This document shows, one piece after another, positions 36,901 through 47,939 of a DNA stretch of 64,000 bases. Under the pieces are notes generated by a model. That model searched no databases. It saw only the letters and a program-made list of their open reading frames with translations, and was not told where the DNA came from. Position 1 is the first letter of the stretch; each line of letters opens with the position of its first letter. The translations under genes and the position numbers were made by a program. The DNA is from Stomorhina lunata (lineage: Eukaryota > Arthropoda > Insecta > Diptera > Rhiniidae). The DNA is taken from positions 8,957,442 to 9,021,441 of the forward strand of contig OW121740.1 of NCBI GenBank assembly GCA_933228675.1, in the 5' to 3' direction.

Positions 36901-37225
36901 TACTGAAGAGAAATGTCAAAAGAGCAGCAAGAAATATGGCGTCGTCTGCCGTCCCTGTCGCTGTACTTTTGTAGCGTCCCTGTTGAAAACCCGATATTAT
37001 AGTCCACTACATTATTTGCTCATCTGATGCCATACCATTTTTTACTTTTGACTAAAATTTCAGCTACAATATATAGTATCCTAAGCCTCAAAGTTATAGC
37101 AAATTATCCAAAATTTTTGGGAGCTTGAGAATTGATGCAGCAGGATTATTTGACATACATATGATGGATCGGTGAAACCTTCGAAATCAGAAATTATAGC
37201 CAAAGTAATCGAAACAACTCTAAAG

Positions 37226-38505
37226 ACTGCAATAACTGCAGGGGTAAAACACTTCTTCCAATTCCGAACAAGATACTAAGTTGAGTAATTTTTAATAGAA
37301 TATCCGATGTAATTTCCTCTACACTTCGCAAAAATCTGTTTGGGTTCAGAAAGAACCATTCTTGTGTTGATCATATTAACACAATAAGAATAGTACTAGA
37401 GTAGTGTAATGAATTCGGCACTCCCATTTACCTAGCGTTTATCGACTTTATGAAGGTCTTTGACAGTGTAAATTGTCAAATCCGTTCGAAGTAACTACTG
37501 GATTAAGACAAGAATGTATCTTGTCACCTATACTTTTTATCCTCATCATCGACAACATAATGCGCACGGCTCTAAATGGTAGACACGGTATCCAATGGAC
37601 AACATCCTTTAAACAACTTGAGGACTTGGAATATGCTGATGACGTATGTCTTCTAAGCCAGAGCTCAGGCTATCACTGTTGAATCTCGGGCAGCTGGGCT
37701 GGAAATTAATATTTCCAAGACAAATATTATGCCCGGAGGCTACGGCGCAAACTCGTTGACACAAATCAATGCGTTATTGGAAGTTATTGTATCTACAAAA
37801 GGTGGCGCAGACAACGATATTAAATCGCGTATTAATAAGGCAAAATCCGCATTCGGCATTCTCCGAGCTATTTGGAAATCTCGGAAAATATCAACAACAA
37901 CCAAGTTACGAATATACAACTCGAATGTCAAGTGCATCCTGTATTAAGGCTGCGAAATTTGGAAACGCACAAATGCCATCGATAAGTGTTTGCAAACAAA
38001 TGCTTACGGCAAATCCTATGGTGGCCGAACCGCATAAGAAATAAAGATGTACTTAACGCGACAAATCAAATCAAACCAAGTTACGAAAATACAATTTTAA
38101 TGTCAAGTCCATCCTGTATTACGGCTGCGAAACATGGAAACGCACAAATGCCATCGATAAGTGACTGCAAATCTTTGCAAACAAAAGCTTACGGCAAATC
38201 CTTAACAAGTGGTGGCCGAACAACATAAGAAATGAAGATATACTTAACGCAACAAATCAAATCTCTGCTTCTATAGAGGTATGTCAACGGAAATGACGAT
38301 GGATAGGCCAGACACTCCGAAGGTTAAATACCAACATTGCCTGACAAGAGCTTCGTTGAAATTCACAGCGAAGAGACCATCGTGTTGGTACATCTGCTAG
38401 AATGTGGAGAAGGTCAATTGATGTGGAGTTGCAAGCAGCCAGCTATTCTTGGAATGACGTATGCCTAACATCTCGCAATGATAACAGAAGAATTTAAGCA
38501 AATTT
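37226..38505 (+). pseudogene. Non-LTR retrotransposon reverse transcriptase remnant
   Basis: Plus-strand reading gives NCRGKTLLPIPNKIL, FGFRKNHSCVDHI and FIDFMKVFDSV (RT motif A, about 37438). After a deletion of the region between motifs A and B it continues NPFEVTTGLRQECILSPILF (motif B) and YADD (catalytic motif C, 37632-37643). It then has SRINKAKSAFGILRAIWKSR, the TKLRIYNSNVKCILY region and RWIGQTLRR (about 38299). Stops and frame changes are frequent. A 175-bp part is tandemly duplicated. The clade is not assigned; the C-terminal motifs match the fragment at 54270-54640. Confidence 0.85.
37901..38260 (+). repeat. 175-bp tandem duplication inside the retrotransposon remnant
   Basis: The segment starting CCAAGTTACGAATATACAA at 37901 recurs at 38076 (CCAAGTTACGAAAATACAA) and continues in parallel through the GGTGGCCGAAC phrase. 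The two copies have since diverged. Confidence 0.85.
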
Positions 38506-38877
38506 TTAACATATGATCTCGTTCTTTGGAGAATAATGAAAAACTATAGTAATCTCTATACTTTAGATCAGTCTTCTCAATAATAAGATTCAAAATTATA
38601 AAAATAGAAATAATCTATTGAAATTTTCTTTAAAATGTATTTTCAGAAAAAGATATTTGTGATCTTTTAATAAGAACGTGATTAGGAATAAAAGGTATCT
38701 TTGGGAGTCCAATTTTTATTGTCTGTAGAAGTGATTACAAATTTGGAAGAATATTATGATTGAGAATGATAAAAGTATGACTAATCTATTGGAATTTCCT
38801 TTTCAAATTTATTTTCATAAAGTATATTTATGATCTTTTAAGAAGAACAAATATTGATTGTACATAAATTATCGATC

Positions 38878-38885
38878 GGATACAC
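38878..38885. repeat. 8-bp target site duplication (left)
   Basis: GGATACAC, identical to 39832-39839 across the hAT element. Confidence 0.85.
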
Positions 38886-39831
38886 TAGGGTTTGCAAAAA
38901 ACCGTGAAAATGAGAAACCGCGGTTTCGGTTTTAAAACAACAAAAAACCGGTAGGTTTCGGTTTGGTTTTCGGTTTTTTAAATAAAACTATTTCAGTTTA
39001 AATTTGTAGGAAAATTTAGATAACTTCATTAACACATATTATAATTTAATACTAAAATTCAGGAAAATAATTCAGGTTTTTTAAATATGAGGGATTTATT
39101 AAATAAGTCTTGTTTCTTTTGGAGAAACTGCAGAGCCCCTTTAGCGCGAATAAAGAATTTACAATTTCGATAGAATGAAGTAAATCTAAGGTCGATAGCA
39201 TTTCTAAACTCTTATGAATACTTTGTTTTAGAAGCTGAAAAGTAAGAGTAAACTTAAATCACGATTATAATGCTTTTTAACGCTTGTTTGTAAAATATTA
39301 TAACGAACTGACGAATTTTTGAAATACCGAACAGTTTTTCTTATAGCCTCTAGGTTCAAATGTATATGGGCAATCGGTTTTAAATGAGTCAAAGTTTCAT
39401 CGTCGCCGTCTTCAAAATTGATTTTCAGATACAAATTTGATATTGGCTGCTGCTCCATCTATAATACATGCTACGATGTTTGTATCAAGTGAAAGATTAA
39501 ACTCCATTAGCTTTTGTCTAATGGTTAATTGCGTTTGCTTGAAATTACACGTTCCTAAAATACGGCCCAGGTTATAAAATTTACCAGGAGAATCGTGAAT
39601 ATACCGTCATCCCCTTACACCTGTCCATTTGTCCATTGTAAACATCTTTTGCTTGTTTCATTCTTCTGCTTCATTAAATAGACAAATTACGTGCAAATTT
39701 ATGAAAAGCTAATGTTATTTCTGAATAATACCAACAAAAAATTATGAAAAATAAATAGCTAAAACCGCGGATTTTTCTACGGTTTTTCTACCGAGGTTTC
39801 GGTTTCGGGTAAAACCGAACTGCAAACCCTA
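38886..39831 (-). mobile_element. hAT-type DNA transposon, 946 bp
   Basis: Termini TAGGGTTTGCA (left) and TGCAAACCCTA (right) are exact inverse complements and are flanked by a perfect 8-bp duplication, GGATACAC, as expected for hAT. Both subterminal regions are packed with CGGTTT/AAACCG words (38900-38985 and 39762-39820), typical of hAT transposase binding regions. The interior holds a minus-strand hAT transposase fragment. Confidence 0.9.
39130..39680 (-). pseudogene. hAT transposase fragment
   Basis: Reading leftward, the phrases MDKWTGVRG, FYNLGRILGTCNF, QKLMEFNLSLDTNIVACIIDG (partly overlapping a frame change) and LNLEAIRKTVRYFKNSSVRYN resemble the RNase H-like core of hAT/ZBED-type transposases, including an Asp in the IIDGAA motif. 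The N-terminal BED finger and the C-terminal dimerisation domain are missing, and frames are interrupted. Confidence 0.75.
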
Positions 39832-39839
39832 GGATACAC
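39832..39839. repeat. 8-bp target site duplication (right)
   Basis: GGATACAC, identical to 38878-38885. Confidence 0.85.
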
Positions 39840-41301
39840 TACTCCTTCGATGCAATATTGAAAATTGGAAGAATCTCTAAATTTATTCACAATTTTTTCT
39901 TATAGCTCTGATTCAATCCCATTCAAAGATCACAAACAGAAATAGCTACACCCTCTTCTACCATCTAATGAAAATCTACTAAAGAAATAATAAATATTCG
40001 TGTTGCCAAATCTGTGTTTAAACATTAATTGCAATGATCTTAATAATGATGTTGGTGGGAACGTGGTTAAGTTTTTTGCATGTTAAGACAAATTTTATTT
40101 AAAATTCAAACGCAAAAAAAAAAAAGAAAGAAAAATGATAATTTGAAACAATTTAGCAATTATATTTATTGAGAAATAAAAATAAAATAAAAGATTTTAA
40201 AAACAATTTTGCTACACACTTTATTTAGCAAAAAACGCCTTTTTAAAGTTGGGAGTAGTAGCATGCAACAAGTTACCAGCTAGTTATTTATTGCGTGTCT
40301 AAATATCTTGGCCAAAAATGGTAAATAGTTCAGAAAAACGCTACTGAGTTTTAAGACATTTTGTTCAGATTTCTTAAGCAAAATAATATTTAAAATGACC
40401 ATTAAGTTTGTAAGCCGAAAAAAGTAAACAATACAAAAACAAATTGAGGTTAGAAAAAATGTATTTGGGCGCCAATAGCAAAATAATGTAAACAAACCAA
40501 AACAAAAGACAAATGTACTAAGTGTTGCAAAATAAAGTAGGTAGTAGTTAATACCAAATTTGACACTTGATGAATTTGGTTTTTAACAAGACAAATTTAA
40601 AGTTAAAACTTTTTGTTTTAAATTTTTGTTTACCAATTAGTTGAAAACATTCTAGAATTAGTTGGAAACATTTCGTTACAATTCAAAAATTCACCTTTAT
40701 TTCTATGTTATTAAAATATTTGTGTGTTGGTAGTTTTTTTCATTCCGTCATTAAATTTGAAAAAAAGAGAACCATAAAAGTATTTTTGTTAATGTAATTG
40801 CTGCTTGTAACGCAATAATTTTGAATCTACTCATTCAGTCACTCATTCTATTGAATGAGTGCAGGGTTGCCAGATTTTTCTAATAGAATAAACAGTTCTT
40901 TAGTAAAGAACTACAAAGCTTGAGACTGTACATAAATCTATCAAAATCTTCCATAAAAGATCGTTCATTGGAGCATGTGGCACAATACCTACAAAACTAT
41001 CGTAGATTATATCAAACGCTTAGATTGAAGCGATCGCAAGCGACATGAAAAATATTGATCGTAAGCGACAAAAAATCTTAATTAAACAAAAAAGGAGAAT
41101 GTTTTGGTACATAACATTTTTGTTCTTTGCTAGTTTGCTACTTTCGAGAAACTAATTAAATTTTTTCCTAATGGTTTCGAAGTTATGATGCAAAGTATTG
41201 TATGTGAAGTTTTATAGTTTTACTTCAAAAACTTTTAAGCTACTGGACTAATTGTCGCGCAATATGCAGAAATCGGCCAAGGGGTAGTTGAAGTTTTAGA
41301 C
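39840..41301. other. AT-rich intergenic stretch
   Basis: No gene recognised. A short GATCG(C/T)AAGCGACA phrase is repeated near 41033 and 41058. Confidence 0.45.
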
Positions 41302-41370
41302 CAATGTTGGGCAATATCTCTCTGATTTTGTATTTTGCTAGCCCTAGGGGTAGCAAAATGTCTATTTTTA
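41302..41370. mobile_element. Partial foldback element (half copy)
   Basis: CAATGTTGGGCAATATCTCT followed by the palindromic core TTTTGCTAGCCCTAGGGGTAGCAAAA matches the left half and centre of the foldback elements at 46609-46787. The right arm is replaced by other sequence, including a repeated CTATTTTTAGCACAGTGA phrase (41366-41400). Confidence 0.7.
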
Positions 41371-41519
41371 GCACAGTGACTTCTACTATTTTTAGCACAG
41401 TGAATTCTACACTTAGCCAAAGTTGAGTACCATTGTATGTAAAACCTATTGGTCCGTATAACTTTCGTAAATATAAACATATCAAAAAGATTTTTACACA
41501 TTCGAAAACTACTTAAGAA

Positions 41520-43510
41520 AAAAAGAAAAATATGCTGACCGTACTTCGCTATCTCTAATAGTTTAAGATATATTTTAATCTAAGGGCTCGATATCATCGT
41601 TCGGTTAAAAAAAATATCTATCCTTAGAGTTATAAACGTTTTTGTGCTTTTATGTGTATATAGTTTTTTGAGAATGTGTCTTGTATGGGAGGTATGGTCA
41701 AACATGGATCAAAAAAGTATAATTTTCGATTATCCTAGAGCAGTGGTTCTTACGAGCTATTGCCTCTCAGACCCCTTAAGACATTACAGAAAAGCTACGG
41801 CCCCACAAATCCCACCAGATAAACTTAAAAAAAATACTTTTTATAAATTAACATCAACTCGCGGCAGATCTAGTAAAATCACGACGATATTTATTCTGTT
41901 AATAATAGAAGAAGAGTCTAAATTTTAAAGATCAAGTGATCGTTGGAATATGTACCAGTAAAGTTCAAGTTGATCGCCTACCTGCATATATTTAAGAGTA
42001 CAATCAGAGATAGATCGTACATTTCTTGCTAAATATCTACAGTCTAAGATTGATCATAAACCAATTTTGACAAAATATAAATTATATTTAAGGGCGATTC
42101 TCAAAAATGGTAAGAGATGGAATCTTTATGGTATGGAATTTTATAAAAGAAAATGTAAATTTATACTGAGCAAAACAAATTTTGCTCATATCAAAAATAA
42201 AAAACGGAGAAAAAATCCAAAAAGTCATACGTCCGATAGGCGTAGTTTATCTTTCTAGGGTTAAGATCCTAAGAACTTTAAAAAAGACAAATAGAAGTTT
42301 GAGTGGATCGTTACTATTTCTTAAAGGGAATTAGTCTTAGATTTTGTTTTAGGTAAAGATCAACTATTAACTACAAAGAATACTCTATATTTTAAGACTC
42401 TGAAAAGATCGGTAAATCTCCATTCCCATCAGGATTCGAATAAGCTTCCAAGTAGTTCTTCCAAGTTTTTTAAAACTAAAGCAAAATTTTATTTTTGTAG
42501 AATTAAGATTTGATATTGATATCATCTGATATTCTGCGAGCCGACATTGATCAATTTTTATATAAGAATACGAGTTCTTAAAAACTTTGAAAAAACAAGA
42601 GGAAGTTTATGATGATCGTATATTAATGTTCTAGAGAGTTAATTTGAGGTTTTGTTATAAGAGTAAGAGTTCTTTGCTAAAGATATTTTATTAAGTAAAA
42701 AGAATACTCGATCTTCTTAGACTCCGATCTAATGTAACGAGTTTTCATAGTTAAAGAATAATAAATCCCCATAATCTTCAGGATTAAAAAATGTTTTCTC
42801 GTGGTTTCAAAGCAGATGGACTTAGAACCTTTATAACTATTTTTGTATACAGGACATAAGTCTGACTTAATAATCTTAGTAATCTTTAAAAAATCAGGAT
42901 AACATTTGAGTTGATCGTCTTTGAGTATTCAAAGAGATCTCTCAAAATCCGACAGGTTTGAGTGGAATTTCAAAAACGAAGTGATTAAAAATTCATCATC
43001 TACGATGGGACTCAGTCGCTTATGATCTATCGTGTATGAGTCTTTTAACGGTTTCTATTTAGTTAAAGACCTTTTAAAGAACGAAATATTCCAGAAAATA
43101 TCGAAAGTAATTATATTGTGTTTGCATCTTTCGTTTCAGATCAAAAACCTGGTTTAAATTTCATGTATTACAAAGAATGACATACGATCGAGGGAATATT
43201 TAGCCGTCTATAATATTCGGTGTTCCGGGAGACAAGATCTTTAAAGATGATCGTTAAAAACTTCGGAAATAAACTATTCTTATGGATCTGTGGTTTATGC
43301 AGTTAAAGATCTTTTGGTAATTCGAATAATTAGTTGGAATCTTTCATTTCAGACCAAGAGCCTTCTTCTGTTATCCTTGACTCCCAGTGGAGCATAGGGC
43401 CTCAAGAACCAAGAGCCTATCTTAGATTTATGTACGATCGGCACTTGATCGTCTACAGCGTTTAGAGTTCCCGAAGACTAAATCTCCAAAGATGATCGAC
43501 TGGTGTATTA
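41520..43510. repeat. Degenerate GATC-rich repetitive stretch
   Basis: Words such as GATCGT, AAAGATC and AAGATGATCG recur unusually often. Two segments about 260 bp apart (near 43195-43250 and 43445-43500) align loosely through GATCG, GTCTA, TTCCG/CCCGA and AAAGATGATCG, suggesting an old, decayed long-period repeat. A small minus-strand fragment near 43380-43412 resembles a non-LTR C-terminus (ALCSTGS). No gene. Confidence 0.35.
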
Positions 43511-43512
43511 TA

Positions 43513-43600
43513 ATACCCTTCAAAGCCATAGGAGGAAGGGGTATAATCAATTGGTGCTGATGGCAGTTAAATATGTGCGTTGTATTGAAAAATATATAAA
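43513..43600. mobile_element. INE-1-like 5' end fragment
   Basis: AATACCCTTC, then GGAGGAAGGGGTATAATC and TTGGTGCTGATG, parallel the left end of the fuller element at 52091 (ATACCCTTC, GGTATTATAAATTTGTGCTGATG-like). The 5' inverted words ATACCCTTC and GAAGGGGTAT can pair. Confidence 0.6.
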
Positions 43601-45160
43601 AAAAAAACTTAGTTTAACAGATTACCTAAGATCTAAAGGATCATGATATTAAATCTGTTTGTTTTTTTTTTAGAGTACGAGAAAAGCATGGGATTGATCT
43701 TCAACAAAACCAACAATAAAGATAGAATTAAAAATCATACTATCTTTAAAATATGGCAGAATAGTTCGATCTGAAATATTAAAATACGACAATCTTTAAC
43801 AACGATACGTTAAGCAACAAAAGGTTGTACAAAAATCGATTTGAAATTACAAAGAAGCAAAAACCATATTTTTTGTAAATAAAACAAATTCAGAATCATT
43901 ATCAGCAATATTGGATAGTTATCCCCAGCAAAAATCGGTTCGAAGGACCGAATACTAAGAGAATGCGAATTGAAATTAATCTCTTAGTTTACTCAATCCA
44001 TATTACGGAGATCACAAAATAATCACGAAATTAAAGGTCAGATGGATTATTGTTTAAAACCAAGATATCAACCGGAGAATTATATTTACTTTAATTTCAA
44101 GATTTTAAGATTCACTAAAACCAGATCTAATCCAAAACGGCTGCTTTGAATACCTTCCGCAACATTTCATAACCTTTGGCAACACGATTTTCAAATGGCT
44201 CTCTTCTACCAACGCCATTTTAGCATTATTTAGAACAACATTATACCGGAGTAATTATTTATAGTAATAACTTTGGTAGTAAAATGCAGCAAATTACAAG
44301 TTGTATTTTTTGAATAATTTTTTTCTATTCTATTCCATTTTATTTCAGTTTCTTACTCAAATATTTACAACTTGTTATTGTAAGTTAATTAAAAAAAAAT
44401 TATAAAAAAAAACTAATTACTTATTTATAGATAAATATTGAATATTTCTACAATAAATTACATATTTGTTTATTTATTTATTAACCAAGTAAATACGCAA
44501 GAGTTTAGAATTAACTGAAAAAAAATAAAATTATTACCACTATTTTTCACCGCTTTCAACCCAGTATAAATGAATTAAGAAAAAAATAAATAATATTAAT
44601 GACCTTGTTCTAATAAAAAATAATATTTAACGTAAAATACTAGAGAAACTCATAACACTGTCGGTCATTGGAATACGACAGCCATATAATAAAACTTAAG
44701 ACAATAACTTGCTAACAAAAACTTGGACCTTTTTTAATTTATAGCTCAATTTGTTCTAAAATTAGATGACTTTAGGTGAAGTGCTTTAAATGGCTTATAA
44801 GCGAGATATTGACAATCAAAGCTTAAATCACAAAGTGTCGTAAGCCGATGACCGGCAGTGTATAGAGAAAAAGTTTAATCGATAGCTACTATTTTAACTT
44901 TTAAATTGTTGTTAATAAGCCTTAGAAAATTAGAGAAATGTGTATAAAAAAATTCTATGTGTGTAAGATAGATAACAAATAATAGTAAAATTGAATATTA
45001 TTAATAATAGTAATGGAAATACAAAAACATAGTAATTTTTCAGTTGACCTATATTGTAAATCTAGAGAAATGTGAGTAATTTATAAGGAAATAATGTTAA
45101 TTTACCGCTAAAATTCTACAAAGATTAATAATTTTTCTGTTTTAACTGTTTATTGGTATG
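43601..45160. other. AT-rich intergenic stretch
   Basis: No gene recognised. The phrase CGGTTCGAAGGACC at 43937 matches the marker phrase of the ~335-bp satellite at 48-50 kb and may be an isolated satellite remnant. Confidence 0.45.
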
Positions 45161-45475
45161 AGAAAAATGTTAATCAGTTCGATTTGGAGGAGAGAAGAAA
45201 ATTTCTGGGTTATTTAAAGTCTCTGATGTAAATGATCATAGCTTGATCATTTTTGTTGCTACTCTATGATCTAGCTCGATAAATTAATTCCTAATATTGA
45301 AATGAACAAAATGTTAATGATTGATAAGATCAGTTCTATTTGGAGGAGATAAGCAATTTCTGCGTTATGTCAATAACTAAACGATCAAAGCACATTTGAA
45401 AACATTTTTGGCGATTAACGCGAAAAACGACCTCTATAATCCAGCTCTATAAATTAATTCTTAATAGAAACTGAA
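45161..45475. repeat. Diverged ~150-170 bp direct repeat
   Basis: Two copies share AAAATGTTAAT, TTTGGAGGAGA, AATTTCTG(G/C)GTTAT and then CTCTAT(G/A)AT(C)AGCTC(G/T)ATAAATTAATTC at 45263 and 45431. No gene. Confidence 0.6.
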
Positions 45476-45530
45476 TTTGGTATAAATTTACATTAAACAA
45501 AATTGGACTGAAATTAAACTAACCAACAAT

Positions 45531-45872
45531 CTAGATCCATGATAGGCAAATTAGCCCCTACGGGCCGAGCACCAATCGTCATTTTTACATACACGACACG
45601 AACCAAATAGAAAAAACAAACCAAAATACGAAAAATACTCATTTACATGATAATAGTCAATTTGCAACAACAAAATACATGCAAAAGAGAATAAGAAAAT
45701 ATTTATTTTTTCTTAGTCTCTTTATTTGTAAAGTCACCAATACATTAATATTTTCTGTGTTCTCTTTGTGCCTACCATGGATCTAGATCCATGATAGGCA
45801 AATTAGCCTCTAGGGGCCGATACATTGATATTTCCTATGTTCTCTTTGTGCCTACCATGGAACTAGATCAAG
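45531..45872. repeat. Direct repeats around an 18-30 bp palindrome
   Basis: ATCCATGATAGGCAAATTAG followed by CC(C/T)CTA(C/G)GGGCCGA occurs at 45536 and 45787. TTCTCTTTGTGCCTACCATG occurs at 45759 and 45840. At 45776-45793 CATGGATCTAGATCCATG is a perfect 18-bp palindrome, extended with one mismatch to 45770-45799 (GCCTA...TAGGC). Confidence 0.8.
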
Positions 45873-46003
45873 GCCTCCAATAAGAGAACATTCTAAAATG
45901 ATTGTGTGTTTTTGGTTTCATATGTGTTAGTATAATAAGAATCTTATACAGTGTTGCCGATTAACAGTAAATAGATTACTTCAGAAGTAGAACAGTCAAT
46001 GTT

Positions 46004-46335
46004 AAAGTCATGGTCAAAGTGCAAATTATTGTTAAAGTACAAGTCATTTTCAAATTGCAAGTCATTCTTAAAGTGCAAGTCATTCTCAAAATACAAATCA
46101 TTCTCAAAGTGCAAATCACTCTCAAAGTTCAAGTCATTCTCAAAATGCAAGTCATTTTAAAATTGCAAGTCATTCTCAAAATACAAATCATACTCAAAGT
46201 GCAAGTCATTCTCAAAGTGCAAATCATTTTTAAAATGCAAGTCATTCTTTAAATGCAAATTATTCTGAAAGTACAAGTCATTCTTAAAGTGCATATCACT
46301 CCCAAAGTGCAAGTCATTCTTAAATGCAAGTCAAT
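46004..46335. repeat. 18-bp minisatellite (AAAGTGCAAGTCATTCTC)n
   Basis: About 18 copies of AAAGTGCAAGTCATTCTC with substitutions (AAATACAAATCATTCTC and others). The period is divisible by three, so repetitive frames (VQVILK-type and its inverse) appear on both strands and are not genes. Confidence 0.9.
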
Positions 46336-46608
46336 AGTATAGATACACTAAAATTTCAACAATGGTAACGCAGGTTAAATAGTTAACTATACATTTGTTG
46401 TTGTTTTTAAAATATCTGTGTGGCTTCATTGCAATCGTTTAAGAGATCACGTAAAACATTGTTGTTTTCCCTCTCTCATTTAGTGTTCGGCTACTGAGTG
46501 TTATCAACGATTGGCTCGAATCTACATCTCGAAAGACCAAAATCAAAAATTTCAATAGAAAAAGATTTAAAGAAAATCGTGAGTCATTTGCACAAAAGAT
46601 TTTTAGAT

Positions 46609-46681
46609 CAACGTTGGGCAAAGTCTCTCTGATTCCAGGGTTAGAAAAATACAAAATCAGAGAGACTTTCCCCAGCATTGG
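46609..46681. mobile_element. Foldback hairpin element, copy 1
   Basis: Left arm CAACGTTGGGCAAAGTCTCT and right arm AGAGACTTTCCCCAGCATTG are near-perfect inverse complements around a short centre. No coding capacity; a MITE-like foldback. Confidence 0.8.
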
Positions 46682-46688
46682 TTTTGAT

Positions 46689-46787
46689 CAATGTTGGGCA
46701 AAGTCTCTCTAATTCTCTCTTACTTTGTATTTTGCCTACCCCTAGGGTTAGCAAAATTAAAAATCAGAGAGACTTTGCCCAACATTG
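46689..46787. mobile_element. Foldback hairpin element, copy 2
   Basis: The 99-bp element has left arm CAATGTTGGGCAAAGTCTCT and right arm AGAGACTTTGCCCAACATTG, exact inverse complements. Inner words TATTTTGCCTACCCCTAGGG and TTAGCAAAAT also pair. It lies 7 bp from copy 1, giving a tandem pair. Confidence 0.9.
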
Positions 46788-47939
46788 GTTTAGATCCACC
46801 CAGCAATTTCTTACAAAAATTCGAAGACATTACCAGCCAAATGGAAAGGCTATTTCCATGGAATGGCTTTTTGTATACTCGAGTCGTAATTCGACTCGAG
46901 CGTCCAAAATCCGAATCAATTCTCGGTCGAAATTGCTTTCTTCGTTTGTTGAATATAAACATGACAAAAGAAAACTTAAGCTTAATCTTATAATCAATTT
47001 AAACTTATAGTATTCTAGTACATTTAAGAGGACTTTGAGATCAATTATTCGCATTGTCGGATTGGAAAGACTAATCATTAAATAAATCTTTGTTTGTTGT
47101 ATCCAAATGAAATAAAAAATAATTTAGTAGCTTACAGAAAAAAAATTACATACATCCATAGGGGACGATATCGAGAAGTTTAAGATGTAAAGAGTATTCT
47201 GAGGTTCTGGACTCCACACGCTTTAGGTAAAGTTATTGAACAGTACGCTATATGCAGGACTCGGTTGTGCCAGAAAATCACTTTATTTTCAAAAGAAATT
47301 AAGTTTACCTAATGCCGAAGTCTCCAAGTTATTACGTACGAGGTACGATCAAAGTAATCATGACCGTTGTTTACACTACTATAACAACAACAAGCTCTTT
47401 ATAAATTTTTATCCGGCTTGATGGACCATTAATACATTTCAACTCTGTTTCACTTGATTCAGCGAATCTAACGCTACTAGCACAATATTTTAGTTTTGAG
47501 AACCTCCGGATTATCGTAAATGCATCTACCTAGAATATTAAACATGTTTAATACCATATCTGACCAAATCCGACTGAAAGGACCATAAACACATAGTTAA
47601 AACTAAACTGATTAGATTTTTGTGGTTGAGAGAGAGTTTAGAAGAAACGAGACGAAACAATTGTCAAAATATATTAAACTCTATTAAGGAAAGGCTGCAT
47701 TATGAAGGGTACCCGAAATAATGATCTGATTCTGTCCCAAAAGTCACGACCTGTATTTTGATCACAAGCTTACGTGGATGTCCAGCCAACCATAGACTCA
47801 TCGACTCAGGAAATGATTTTAAGTCGATCGGTATACTAAAAGGTAAGTATCAAACCAATATCATCACAAACCCATTATAACATTTCCACCTACGGTATTC
47901 CAAGTGTATAACAAGTAAGCAAGCAAGCCTTATAGATGG
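46788..47939. other. AT-rich intergenic stretch
   Basis: No gene recognised. It contains a perfect 9-bp hairpin CTCGAGTCG-TAATT-CGACTCGAG at 46878-46900. Short overlapping frames at 46678-47078 mostly run through the foldback arms. Confidence 0.45.

Noticed and set aside
41750..41830. CAGTGGTTCTTA word resembling a hAT terminus
   Set aside because: No matching inverted end or target duplication could be found nearby.
45944..46252. Frames with HFENDL and VQVILK repeats
   Set aside because: Produced by an 18-bp minisatellite on both strands; no independent evidence for a gene.
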